From NCBI GenBank assembly GCA_009801015.1, contig VHZZ01000104.1, positions 100,207-124,507 on the forward strand: DNA of 24,301 nt. Direction: 5' to 3'. The position numbers were made by a program, and so were the translations under genes. Origin of the DNA: Silene noctiflora. Taxonomy: Eukaryota; Streptophyta; Magnoliopsida; Caryophyllales; Caryophyllaceae. The notes beneath the pieces were generated by a model. The model searched no databases and was not told the origin of the DNA. It saw only the letters and a program-made list of their open reading frames with translations. Below, one piece after another: positions 10,923 through 20,410 of this stretch. The number at the start of each line of letters is the position of its first letter. Position 1 is the stretch's first letter.

Positions 10923-11129
10923 CTCCCTCCGTCCCGGTCATTTGTTGTCCTTTTCCATTTTGAGGTGTCTCAGTCAATTGTCGTCCTTTCTATTTTAGGA
11001 TTGCATTTAATGAGTAATTTGATTTTCACATTCAATTTAGTCCACTTGTCATCTTATAATTAACTTCATTCTCTTTCCTTGATCTTTGTGCTAAAACCAA
11101 AGGATAACAAATAACCGGGACGGAGGGAG
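10923..11129 (+). mobile_element. Stowaway MITE, copy A (207 bp)
   Basis: The termini CTCCCTCCGTCCCGGTCATT and its inverted counterpart at the right end (ACCGGGACGGAGGGAG) are bordered by TA on both sides (10921-10922 and 11130-11131). This is the classic Tc1/mariner Stowaway signature. A second, inverted copy of the same family and the same length lies at 21470-21676. Strand is given relative to that copy. Confidence 0.92.
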
Positions 11130-11582
11130 TATAAAATAATTACTTTGTCGTTTTAACATACGACGATCACACAACAACTATGAGTCTATGAGTACCATTT
11201 ATAGAATGTGGAATCATGTTACTCTTCAATTAATGATAATGAACAATAAGTAGAGTGGTATTAATAGTAGGAGTGATGAAGTAATTGAAGAAGAGTACAA
11301 GTCACAAGCCAAAATGAAGTGAATTGGACAAAATGTATAGGGGGACTTGTGCTACTACTTTGCATAGGTTATAGCTATAATGCTCTACCCACTTTAGCTA
11401 GAATTTAGCAAGGGAATTGCTTTCATAGACTAGGCAAGCATAGGTTAAGTAGGCTTAGGCTTAGGGTATCCATACTCTTTTACTTTAACAATTATTTCCT
11501 CCTTCCAAATTGTATGTATATCACCCACTCACTTGACTTTTTTAAATCTCCACTCTCCATTATCAATTTGTTCTCAAATTTC

Positions 11583-11730
11583 ATGTCTGGCACAAGCTTG
11601 TAACGGGCTAAATACTACTCATGTTGAATAAATAAGACAAAAAAAGAATGCCTAACAATCTATTTTGTCTTATCTGCCCACATACCTCACATTGGTAGTA
11701 TTTAACCCATCACAAACTTGTAACGGACAT
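11583..11730. repeat. palindrome-ended MITE-like repeat, copy 3 (~148 bp)
   Basis: Its ends GGCACAAGCTTGTAACGGGC and CATCACAAACTTGTAACGGA are diverged versions of the family. AATAAGACAAAA and TTTTGTCTTATCTGCCCACA in the middle match copies 1 and 2. The right flank GTCGTTACAAGGGAGACC resembles that of copy 2. A 64-codon frame here is only a shadow of the repeat. Confidence 0.6.
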
Positions 11731-13045
11731 GTCGTTACAAGGGAGACCAGCTGCTCAAATTTGACGTTATTCGCTCCTTCATTTTTCACATATTTTTGTT
11801 TTTTTGATGGAACATTCTTTATAATTTTAAATATTAACTCAATTAAACATTATTGTTAATGGTGATCTCTTTTTATGACTAAAAAATGATATTTTTTTCA
11901 AAGTAATCATTATTTATAAAAAAAATAATCACTATATAATAAAAAATGGTCACCTTTTATCAATTTACACGGAAAAGACGGTTGTACACTAAAATTACTA
12001 TAAACTTAAATAACCCAATTAAGTGAAATACTAATCATTTTTTTTGTGCTAAAAAAACTAGCATTTTCTCTTAAAAACTTTCTTTATTAGATTGTTGCAT
12101 TCTTTAGTCGGCAATTCGTTGAAATTGTCCAGTTTTATTTTCTCAAATGTTAATCTGAAATTCAAAAAATGGTATACTATTATTTGTCTATGTGATTTTT
12201 GTTTGTAAGGATAGTATTTTTTAGTCAATACCTCATGTCCTACATAAATTATTGTCAGTAAATTTTGAATTAAATCGGGAGAAAAAAACTTAACATAATC
12301 CAGGCCATTTTCAAAGTAAAAATTATTTTCTTTTATTCTTTATTTTCATCGGTTGAAACATTATTGGCATAGTAACAAATTTAAAAATTTAATAAGATTA
12401 GTGTGAGAAACTTAATGTGATCCGATTCTTTTTCCTACAGTAATTTCCCCGTTTAAAAAAAAAAAAAGCTATCATTTGCGATATGGTCTACTATTAGTGT
12501 AAGACCTCTCAATTATAGTAAACTTATCTGTATTTATATTTATTTTTGTTTAGTGAATTTATATTTTTGTTTTTAATTGATTTATTATGCTAATATACAC
12601 ACTAAATAAAATGTCTCACATACTATATATTTATAGTGATGAGACCAAAATTTCGACAAAAAATTTAGTCTTTACATTCTAATTGGAGAACTTGGTTCAA
12701 TAAAGTAAAATAATTTAATAGTAATGTCAATTTCCCCCTCGGCAAAAACTGTTCACCGAATTTCAATAAAATACTCCTCGCATATATTACAAACGGTTGT
12801 GCGGAGAGAGTACAAAAAATTGAGTGCAGCAGATCTAAGTATTTAACAGTGAGAATTGAGATGGAACTAAAAATGCATGAATTTTACAAGAAGGTGAAAG
12901 AAAGGAAGTCACAGTTTCATGATCAACATAAGTATTTCAGTACAAATTTGGCAACCTTAGATACTCTAGGCTTGCCATAATTAGGAAGTTGGTTATTCTG
13001 AGCCACAATACTTTACTCTTCCATTTTTTTTATTTTTTTTGGACC
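11731..13045. other. AT-rich intergenic stretch
   Basis: Long T and A runs (for example 11891-11898 and 12456-12468) and TAATCA/ATGGTCACC words near 11880-11965, related to the inverted repeat at 19040-19189. No gene seen. Confidence 0.5.
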
Positions 13046-13053
13046 ATGTCATG

Positions 13054-13609
13054 TAGGGGTAAGCAAAACCGGATATCTGATACGGTTTTAGAAACCGTAT
13101 CGGATATCCGGTTTTTTAAATCTCCTTTTTTAGTATCCTTATCCGATACGGTTTTTCCGTATATACGGAAACCGTATATCCAGTTTTTCCGTATATTCGG
13201 AAACCGTATATACGGTATCCGGTTTTCAGCTTCACTTATGTAATTTAATATNTTTNTTTNNTTTNNNNNTGTGATTGTTAGTTTTTTTTAGCAACTTAAA
13301 AGTATTTTAAAAAGTTATAAGAGTAAATAACATATAAAGTTAATACTAATAAGGTTTAATCACCAAGATATTGGTTATTTTGTGATTTATGTATATATTT
13401 TAATATTTTATTCTAGAAAAAAGGCAACCGTATCGGATACCGTATATCCGGTTTCATATTTTGCCGATCCTTATCCGATACGGTTTTTAAAGAACCGTAT
13501 CGGATATCCGGAAATTCGTATCGGATATCCGGAAATCCGTATAATTAAATTTGTATAGCGTATCGGATACGTATAATAAAACCGTATCGTATTATTTTGC
13601 TCAGCCCTA
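13054..13609. mobile_element. hAT-like MITE (556 bp) with subterminal CCGTATCGGATATCCGG array
   Basis: ATGTCATG flanks the element on both sides (13046-13053 and 13610-13617). The termini are TAGGGGTAAGCAAAA and, on the other strand, TAGGGCTGAGCAAAA. The motif CCGTATCGGATATCCGG and its variants (CCGTATATACGG, CCGTATATCCGG) recur many times near both ends (13070-13220 and 13426-13590). The AT-rich centre holds N bases. There is no transposase, so it must depend on another element for movement. Confidence 0.85.
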
Positions 13610-13617
13610 ATGTCATG

Positions 13618-14460
13618 TATCTTTCACACTTAAGAGAGATTTAAATGTGATGCTTTGTTATAAAAAAAATGTTGGTAATAATACAAAGACTAATCCGTAA
13701 TTAATTTTGTAAATCGCTATGTAAAATGATAATTTTAGTTAAATTTAACTTTTTTAAGAGTTGGTTTTGATTGAAATCGACTTTTTAAACTTACGACATA
13801 AATGTTGTAGTAATTATTATTAAATGAACCATGTAGTGTGAAAAAAACAGCATTGTAAATTTAAAACCGTCTCTAACGAAACTTTATTCAAGTTTGGGTT
13901 TTCTGTAACTGATCCGAGCTCGGGTTTCATGCACAGACAATTTTCGATCTTTTCAGGTTCTACGGATCTGGTCTGGTTCCGGACCGGTGAATACCTATCT
14001 TAGCTAAAATACACTTTTTGTACGGTAGAAGTATTGCCTGGAGAGTCCAGAACAACAGATCAAAGGTAATTAGGGTCCCACATAAAATCAAATGGATGGA
14101 GGTAAAGAAGTAGAGAAGTAAATGGTGGAGGAAGAAAGGAGAGAGCTAGCTAGAGCTAGTGAGCTACTACTACCAATACTTAGCTAGGCAGCTAACTCTA
14201 AAGAGAAGTAACATTAAAGCTAATTAAAAAGAGTTAAGTTGTCATGTGACTTTGAGACCTTTGCATACTTACATATGCTATCCAACAAAACTCTTCCTAC
14301 TTTCCCTTTCTTATAAAATAGTTTCCTTTTTGTATTTTACTCATTATAAAATTTTATAGAAATGAATTTATCTTACCGGATCTATATTAAGTTGAACTGA
14401 ATTGAAGTGAAAAACAATATAGTGAATTCAATTGAGTTGAACTTATAGAACAAGGACTCT
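13618..14460. other. intergenic stretch with a solo hAT-like end
   Basis: CCGGACCGGTGAATACCTAT near 13980-13999 is, inverted, close to the TAGGGGTATTCAC terminus of the element at 8761-9016. No partner end was found to the left, so it may be a truncated copy. AGCTAGCTAGAGCTAG (about 14144-14159) is a short palindromic repeat. No gene. Confidence 0.35.
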
Positions 14461-15010
14461 CTCTCCTTAGGCTTGACAAGGTCAGACTTGGCATGCCTGT
14501 CTCGAACTGACCACGTTAGGAAATATGGATCGAGCTCAACCCAAATCTAGAAATGAAATTAAATTCGGAGCAACTTCTTTATACCGTTTGTTTTTAGGCA
14601 ACTACGGGGTGGGGCTGATGAAAAACTTTGACCGTCCTAGGCAACGTGGCGAGCTAGATCAGCCTAACCGGCCACATCGGCCATTTTCAACTTGCCCCCC
14701 TTCTCGGGCTTGGGCTCGGTCAAAGCAAAAAGAATGAAAATAAATGAACTCTATATGGGTTGGGCCTTACAAAAGAGAGCCCAACTAGGCCCGCCCCGTC
14801 GTTCTTTAATGTTGTGCTCGAGAAATTAACCCTAGTCAAGCTCATCCAACTAGTCAAGCTCATCCAACTTGCACTGGCCCGACTATATGGCCACATCTAG
14901 GCCTACCTAGATGAAGAAAACAGGTCAGTCCAATTGAAACCGAAGTGGCCATCGAGCTCATTAAAAGGAGCCCAAAAATCGAGCTAGACCAGCACCGTCG
15001 ACCACCTCTA
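14461..15010. repeat. GC-rich repeat-like block upstream of the SRS gene
   Basis: This block contains GAGCTCAACCC, GGCCGAGC and TCAAGCTCATCCAACT words; the last is directly duplicated near 14836-14870. Composition is like the hAT-like GC-rich elements. The right edge GACCACCTCTA (15000-15010) resembles the TAGAGGTGG terminus read inward. The left edge may be TAGGCTTGACAAGG at about 14468. No matching target duplication was found. A 70-codon frame inside it looks like chance. Confidence 0.35.
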
Positions 15011-15023
15011 GGCTACTTGTTGC

Positions 15024-15272
15024 TAGAGGTAGAAAGTGGGCCGAGCCAGGTTGGGGGGAGTGAGCCCGAGCTCACACCACGGGCGGGGCTGGGGAAGTAA
15101 TGTCCCTAGACCGGCCCGATTGGGCAAAAAGAGAGGTGAGCCAGGCGAACTGGACATTGTGGGTTAGGGAGGAATGAGCCCGGGACCAGCCTGACTTAGA
15201 AAGCGGGTCGGACGGGCCAGGAGAGGGAGGGACGAGGAGACCCGGGTTAGCCCACACTCCCGTCCACCTCTA
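15024..15272. mobile_element. degenerate GC-rich hAT-like element next to the SRS promoter
   Basis: The termini TAGAGGTAGAAAGTGGG and, on the other strand, TAGAGGTGGACGGGAG resemble those of the element at 20411-20634. The length (249 bp) and GC-rich GGGCCG/CCCGAGC content are also similar. The flanks CTTGTTGC and CTTATGGA agree at only 5 of 8 positions, so the target duplication is decayed or the ends are slightly off. It ends 19 bp before the TATA box. Confidence 0.5.
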
Positions 15273-15291
15273 CTTATGGAGTTATTGCCAC

Positions 15292-15298
15292 TATAAAT
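15292..15298 (+). promoter_or_regulatory. TATA box of the SRS gene
   Basis: TATAAAT lies 422 bp upstream of the first in-frame ATG. It is followed by a pyrimidine-rich stretch (about 15350-15540) typical of a plant 5' leader. By the usual spacing, transcription would start near 15320-15330. The TATA box is only 19 bp beyond the right end of a GC-rich transposon-like repeat (15272). No transcript data support the exact start site. Confidence 0.55.
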
Positions 15299-15537
15299 TA
15301 GAAAAACCAGCCGAAAAACATACAAGAAGGAAGATAAAGAGTCGCTATTATTGCTTCTCACTAGTCACTACTCTCTAAATTATCTCTCTCCCTTTCTCTT
15401 TCACACTCTCCACAGTGTCCACACTGTTACTCCTTCCTTCCTTTTTCTGATCATTCAACAAGAATTACCGGGAGAACCAACCCCTCTACTATTCTTTCCG
15501 ATTCAACAGATTCTTTACGTTTTTATTCTTTCCGCAG

Positions 15538-15713
15538 TGGTGGCTACTACAAGGAGATTAGCTTCCGATTGCGGAGCTTTCGCCGAATGGGTCGCAACAA
15601 ACAACAACAACGCCGACCCTAACACCACCACCACTAACGACCTCTCGTTGGGCTTTGCACCAGGGCCCACTATCGCAGTGGGCCCCAGGCTGAACTACGG
15701 AATCCCTCCCGAA
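15538..15713 (+). other. open frame upstream of the SRS ATG; probable 5' UTR or extra N-terminal coding
   Basis: This stretch is in frame with the SRS coding sequence, has no stop, and is GC-richer than the leader before it. It would encode an Asn/Thr-rich segment and then DLSLGF and LNYGIPPE directly ahead of MGPMF. That composition looks coding and would suit the variable N-terminus of an SRS protein. No ATG lies in this frame from 15351 to 15713, so it can be coding only through an upstream spliced exon, a non-AUG start, or a lost ATG. A candidate 3' splice site (pyrimidine tract, then CCGCAG) ends at 15537. Confidence 0.5.
15587..15622 (+). CDS. possible upstream ORF (11 codons) in the SRS leader
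   Basis: An ATG in a different frame from the main gene opens an 11-residue reading frame ([11 protein letters not shown], then TAA) about 90 bp before the SRS ATG at 15714. If the main protein starts at 15714, this uORF would lie in the leader and could reduce translation. If the protein starts further upstream, it is only an out-of-frame shadow. Nothing else in the sequence separates these two readings. Confidence 0.3.
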   Translation: MGRNKQQQRRP

Positions 15714-17384
15714 ATGGGGCCCATGTTCCTCGTAGACCCAAACTACCTAGCAGCCACGTGGCAGAAGACCATCAACTTCGACCACCAGGGTGGACATGGG
15801 CCTGTGACTGGGCCAGGCCCCACCCTGGTGAACAACCAGCAGTCCACGTCGTCATCAGGGTTGACTGCCACGTGTCAGGACTGCGGGAACCAGGCGAAGA
15901 AGGATTGCGGGCATAGGAGGTGTAGGACGTGTTGTAGGAGTAGAGGGTTTGATTGTTCTACTCACGTGAAGAGCACGTGGGTTCCCGCTGCGAGGCGGAG
16001 GGAGAGACAAATGATTGGTGGTGGTGGTGGTAATAGTGGTAATGGTGGTGGTGCGTCGTCGGGGTCCACTTCTGGAGCTAAGAAGCCGAGGTTGATATCG
16101 TCTCAAACCACTTCTCATACCTCGACTTCTAATAATAACAATAATAATAATAACAATAATAATACTACTCCACCTCGGAGTTTTGAAACTAGCTCGAGTC
16201 GCCAAGGTGAGGGCTTTTTTTACTTGTAAGTCTTCTGTAAAACGGTTTTATAATACGTTTGGTTTTATAATTAGTAGGAGCATTTGAGAATTTTTGAAAA
16301 ATAGGAGGATTATATGATTATTTGTTCTTGTCTTTTGTTTAACATTGTCTAATTTTAACTTTATCTTTGTTCAAATTCTTGATCTTGTATTTATTTAACC
16401 TTAATTTTTACCATGTTCTTTCCCATTTTCAAAATATGTGAAAGAGATTTCGAGAAATGGAATTTTAGGATGAAATGGAGGAATTATATAGTTATTTGAG
16501 CTCAATTTTATTTAAAAATTGATTATGTGCATGCTTTGTGATAAGTTATGCCTGATAATGTGTAAATTATGCTTTAAAGAACTCTAAAATTATATTTGTA
16601 ATTTGATGCTTCTTATTTGTTAGAGTATAAAACCCATCATGGGATGGTTCGAGTTCCAAGATCAATTTTATACTCTTAACAATTTGAAAATAATTTGCTT
16701 TGTTATTATGAAACAAAAAACTCTTGATGAATATGAAATTTTACATTTGTTATAATATAGTATGAAAATTTATTTTTTATGATATGACACTAGAATTTTG
16801 ACTTCTTATTTGTATATTATAAAACAAAAATCTTAAATTAGACCTACAAATAAATACAATATGGTTTAAAGATCTTCTTGGATACTTGGATTGAGTAACA
16901 CTTTGAATTAAACAATTTGAATTATGGTAAAAAAAGCAAGAATTGTTTTAAAATATTTGATGTTTGGAGTATATGCATGTGTTTAATTGAATATAAAAAA
17001 TGGTTGTGTTGTGTGGTGGAGGTAGACGCGAGCTTTAAGGAGACATTACCCGGACAAGTAAGGGCGCCGGCAGTGTTCAAATGCGTCAAAGTCACGGCTG
17101 TTGATGACGGTGAAGACGAGTTTGCATATCAAGCAGTAGTTAAAATAGGTGGTCATGTGTTCAAGGGTTTTCTATATGATCAAGGTGTTGAGCCAAGAGA
17201 AGGTTTATTTCCTAATTTGTCGGAGTTGCATTTGGGTGGTGGTGGTGGTGGTGGAGGGAGGAATGGAGCGTCCTTGATGACGCCCCTTCTTGATCCCTCC
17301 GATGTGTATGGGGCTACTCGTGGTGGTGGTGGTGGTGGAGGGATGCTTGGTGGTTCAGGTTATGGTAATAATGCTATTAATTGA
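15714..17384 (+). CDS. LRP1-like: SHI-related sequence (SRS) zinc-finger transcription factor, LRP1-like; join(15714..16206,17026..17384)
   Basis: Plant-specific transcription factor of the SHI/STY/LRP1 family, members of which are known to act in the nucleus on auxin biosynthesis and on lateral root, stamen and gynoecium development. From the first in-frame ATG it encodes 283 residues. A RING-like zinc finger fits C-X2-C-X7-C-X4-C-X2-CC-X6-C exactly (Cys54, 57, 65, 70, 73, 74, 81). A basic stretch AARRRERQ (92-99) and AKKPR (122-126) could be nuclear signals. Gly-rich and poly-Asn (140-150) linkers follow. The C-terminal IGGH domain has [16 protein letters not shown] (about 203-218). The donor AAG|GTGAGG at 16206/16207 and the acceptor GGTAG|AC at 17025/17026 rebuild an Asp codon (residue 165) in phase 1. 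The linker [10 protein letters not shown] resembles LRP1 more than SHI/STY1. The family and the splicing are secure. The start codon is not: the frame stays open 121 codons upstream without an ATG. Confidence 0.9.
16207..17025 (+). other. intron of the SRS gene (819 bp, GT-AG, phase 1)
   Basis: The intron is AT-rich, in contrast to the GC-richer flanking exons. It starts GTGAGG and ends GGTAG. Reading through it would give GEGFFYL and a stop at 16227, so splicing is needed to join the zinc finger to the IGGH domain. An intron between the zinc finger and the IGGH domain is the usual layout in this family. No transposon with clear ends is visible inside. Confidence 0.88.
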
Positions 17385-18160
17385 GTTCAATTAATGAAAT
17401 TGCGGAATTATTAATTTTATGTCGTTAATTAGTACGAGTGAATTTATTTGGGAGTCTCTTGAAATGTTGGATATGCAAAGGTCTCTTGAAGGAATGTTAT
17501 GTTTGATTAATTCTCTTGTATTCTAATAACTAGATGATGAGGATTCCAAATTATTTTGTTCAATCAATGAATAGGGTTTCATTTAATTTTTAGTTTCAAA
17601 AATTGTCCCTTTAGTAGTTTTGATTATACGCAAATTCTCATAAGTTTGTGACGTATTACACCTTTGACCTGCCTTTTCGTCACAGACAAGAATAATAACT
17701 GTTGATTATATCACGTGTCATATTGATGTTCATCGATTCATCTATATAATGAGTTGATGATCCAAGTTAGCCGAACCCAAATAATGTTGCGACTAAGAAT
17801 CAAAGAATCGCGTGAGATCGCCGGAAACTTTGCATGCAGGGAAACAGGTTGATTATTCTGAGAATTTGTATGTGATCTATTCTTCTGATAATTTCTGGCA
17901 TACATTGGAATAATGTTGGATAGCAAAGAGCATGATTTTCTCACCTTGCAGGGACCAAATAATTGCTCATTTCCCAGGAGACAGTATTGTATGGTATGGA
18001 TTTTTACCTTTTATATTGTATATCATCATGTGTTACATTTTGTCTTGCTTATGATGACACTGTAGTTTCCTCACTATCTTTGAAAATTCTCTTGTTTGTA
18101 TTTTTCTACATATAATTTGGTGTTATTTGGAATTCTATTCTGGACTGAGTAGACGATTTT
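17385..18160 (+). other. 3' flank of the SRS gene
   Basis: AT-rich sequence after the stop codon. AATGAA-type polyadenylation-like words occur at about 17394 and 17565, but no canonical AATAAA is clearly placed. Contains the relic repeat at 17637-17690. A - strand frame at 17738-17944 looks like chance. Confidence 0.4.
17637..17690. repeat. partial relic of the palindrome-ended repeat family
   Basis: CTCATAAGTTTGTGACGTAT and, about 30 bp later, TTTTCGTCACAGACAAG recall the ends of the 145-bp family, but the centre is missing. This is 250 bp downstream of the SRS stop codon and may fall in its 3' flank. Probably a deletion derivative. A similar fragment (CAGCTTGTGACGGATAATGC) lies at about 21167-21186. 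Confidence 0.35.
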
Positions 18161-18684
18161 GTGAAGTAGACGTCATTTGATGCAATTAGTGGCTTAGCCT
18201 CACATTAACCCGTCGGTGTGTAGACGAACAATGTTTTACCTCCCAAATCTTCCTAGTCGAAATTATAATCTCTTGCCGTAGACCGTAGTGCCATAGTGAA
18301 AGACATAGTGATAATGACGATACAAAAAAGGAGTTTTTGATAAGATTGTATACATTTGACCTCTTAATCTCGACGTAGACCCAAACCCGAGTCTTTAATG
18401 CACTAAAGTAATTAACCTTGTCCTCCTCTATCTTTGTCATTTGTGAAGTAGACGTCATCTAATGCGATTAGTGGCCTAGATAACGATGTTTTTACCTCGC
18501 AAATCTTTCTACTCTAAAAAATCTCGTGCTAAAAATCCAAATAGTAAAAGAGAACTTGATAACGAAACAAAAAGAATAAGATTGTATACATCTGACCTGC
18601 CCTCTTAATCACGACGTAGACCCAAACCCGATCGAGTACGATCTTTAATACACTAAAGTAACCCTGTCCTATATCTCTGTCATT
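18161..18684. repeat. diverged two-unit tandem repeat (units 18161-18442 and 18443-18684)
   Basis: Both units begin GTGAAGTAGACGTCAT. They share GCGATTAGTGGC-, TTTTACCTC-CAAATCTT-, ATAAGATTGTATACAT-TGAC- and CGACGTAGACCCAAACCCGA-type blocks, then CACTAAAGTAA, and end TCTTTGTCATTT / TCTCTGTCATTT. The second unit is shorter by about 40 bp. The GTATACAT..GACC...CACTAAAGTAACCCT order recalls the 3' part of the plant Au SINE, but the match is weak. It lies about 0.8 kb past the SRS gene. Confidence 0.65.
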
Positions 18685-19039
18685 TTCTGTTATACATAAC
18701 CCAAGCTCATAATACCCTTTACATGATTTCATGATTGAATCATATAGTTATGTGAATTGAACATAGTGATGGTCTCTTACCAGAAAATTCCCATGTATAG
18801 TTTGGTTAGTTTAGTTCTTGGATAACCAGAAGTATGAATGTACTCTTATCATCATTATTATGGAGTTTGGCCTGCATGCAATGCTCTTGACTTTAAGGGT
18901 TTGGAATAGTAGTTGCAAAGTCACCATCATTAATGATCTCATATTAAAAATGAGTATAACATTTGCATTACTTTGGGGGGGATACATGTCCTTTTCACTA
19001 ATTCTTTTGTTAGTCTATCATGTGACGGGTTACAAATTG

Positions 19040-19189
19040 TGACGATGAAAATGTAATCATTTTATGATAAAAAGTAATCAGCGGTATATTTACCTAGGGG
19101 AAGCACTCTCTTTGATCGAGGTAGGGGGTATGGTAATGTATAATGGTTACTCGTATATTTTATCATAAAATGGTCACATTTTTTCGTCA
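19040..19189. repeat. MITE-like inverted repeat (150 bp)
   Basis: The left arm TGACGATGAAAATGTAATCA (continuing TTTTATGATAAAA, to 19072) matches the reverse complement of 19157-19189 with a few mismatches. The spacer is about 85 bp. The flanks give no convincing target duplication, so the superfamily is open. Related ATGGTCACC/TAATCA words occur near 11880-11965. Confidence 0.55.
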
Positions 19190-20012
19190 TCTACCTTGGA
19201 ATTGCATGCATTCATTCATCAATGACTTTTATGTATAGTAATTGTTTAATTAATTTCTTGCCTTTTTGCATACTTAAGAAATGATGCTTTCACATTCATC
19301 TTGTTCTTATAATCTTAGTAAATGGACGACTTATTCAAAAACCGTCTCTTTGTATTCATAAGACTATAACACAACTACACAAGGATACTGCTACGTACAT
19401 TTCATTGTCCGATCGAATTCGATCAAAGTAGTGGAATAGAATCCGAGCAACAGCTTTTGATGTCCGTACAATAAGATCGTTTTCTTTACCTTGTGAAGAT
19501 TAGGGCAATGTTGTTAGATAAAACAATTGGTAAAGAAATGAAAGAAGGTGAATGAAGTAGAAAGTGGTGGCCTAAGGTTGATTGTAATTTGGCATATTTG
19601 AAAGGTAACATGCATGTACTCCATAGAAACTTTTAAAGAGGTTAGATTCTTGGTTAGAGTAATGGGAGAAACAAAGCCGAAAGATAAAAGTAATAAAGCA
19701 ATAATTAGGCACAATATGATTGGGGTGTTTGTGTATGTGTGTTCATTGGACACAAGAATATAAAAGGACAAACACTTCTCATATTATTTCATTTTATCTA
19801 GGTTTTGCCTTTTGGCATCTTAGGCTTATTAGGGTTTTCATTAGTTTGCAATTTGCATTGTGTTATTGGGTGATATTGAGTTTTGTACCATCTTAGATTT
19901 TTAGTGTAGACTTATCTCATAGTATATGTGAAGTGTGAAAGGGTAGGATCGATGTAAGAGGGTGGTGTTGAAATTTTGTTTGGTGATGTTATGTTGTTAA
20001 TGAACTTGCTGC
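19190..20012. other. AT-rich intergenic stretch, nothing recognised
   Basis: An 85-codon hydrophobic - strand frame (19514-19771) lies here. It has no family signature and I treat it as chance. No element ends seen. Confidence 0.45.
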
Positions 20013-20020
20013 TTTATATC

Positions 20021-20162
20021 CAGTGACAGAGCTAGAATTCAAGCTTAGGGGGAGCGAAAATTTTTAGGGGGCGGAATGGTAATAAAATTTGAAAATTTAA
20101 ACTAAAACTTTCAAAAATTTCATCCGTCGGGGGGAGGACCGCTCTTGCTAGCTCCACCACTG
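20021..20162. mobile_element. short hAT-like MITE (142 bp)
   Basis: The termini CAGTGACAGAGCTAG and, on the other strand, CAGTGGTGGAGCTAGC form an inverted repeat. TTTATATC is duplicated exactly on both sides (20013-20020 and 20163-20170). CAGTGGCGGAGCTAG-type ends are widespread in plant hAT MITEs. The element is non-coding. Confidence 0.85.
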
Positions 20163-20410
20163 TTTATATCGTGCTATCATGCTTTTAACTAGACCTAACA
20201 AACGGGTCATTTAGTTTGACTTTAAATTGGGTTTAGATGTTCGATTTAAATCGGGTCGACCCTAATTTCGATTATAGTTATATGAATTATGATTATTCAA
20301 AATTTTAGAGGAAAAAACTCAAAAAAGATAAATAATGATTGGGTTGAAGTTTAATATTTCAGGCTTTCAATAAATCTTGTTTAAGACGACTTTAAGTTTA
20401 CACCTCTTAG

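Noticed and set aside
14525..14737. 70-codon + strand frame upstream of the SRS gene
   Set aside because: It lies in GC-rich repeat-like sequence and has no recognisable motif.
15351..15713. Treating 15351 as the SRS start (292-codon frame)
   Set aside because: The codon at 15351 is TTG, not ATG, and the first 60 codons are pyrimidine-rich leader-like sequence just after the expected transcription start.
15855..16205. 116-codon - strand frame opposite SRS exon 1
   Set aside because: It is an antisense shadow of the exon; its Ile/Thr/Arg runs mirror the poly-Asn and poly-Gly codons.
19514..19771. 85-codon hydrophobic - strand frame
   Set aside because: It is in AT-rich DNA, with no conserved motif and no promoter context; hydrophobic residues are expected from T-rich codons.
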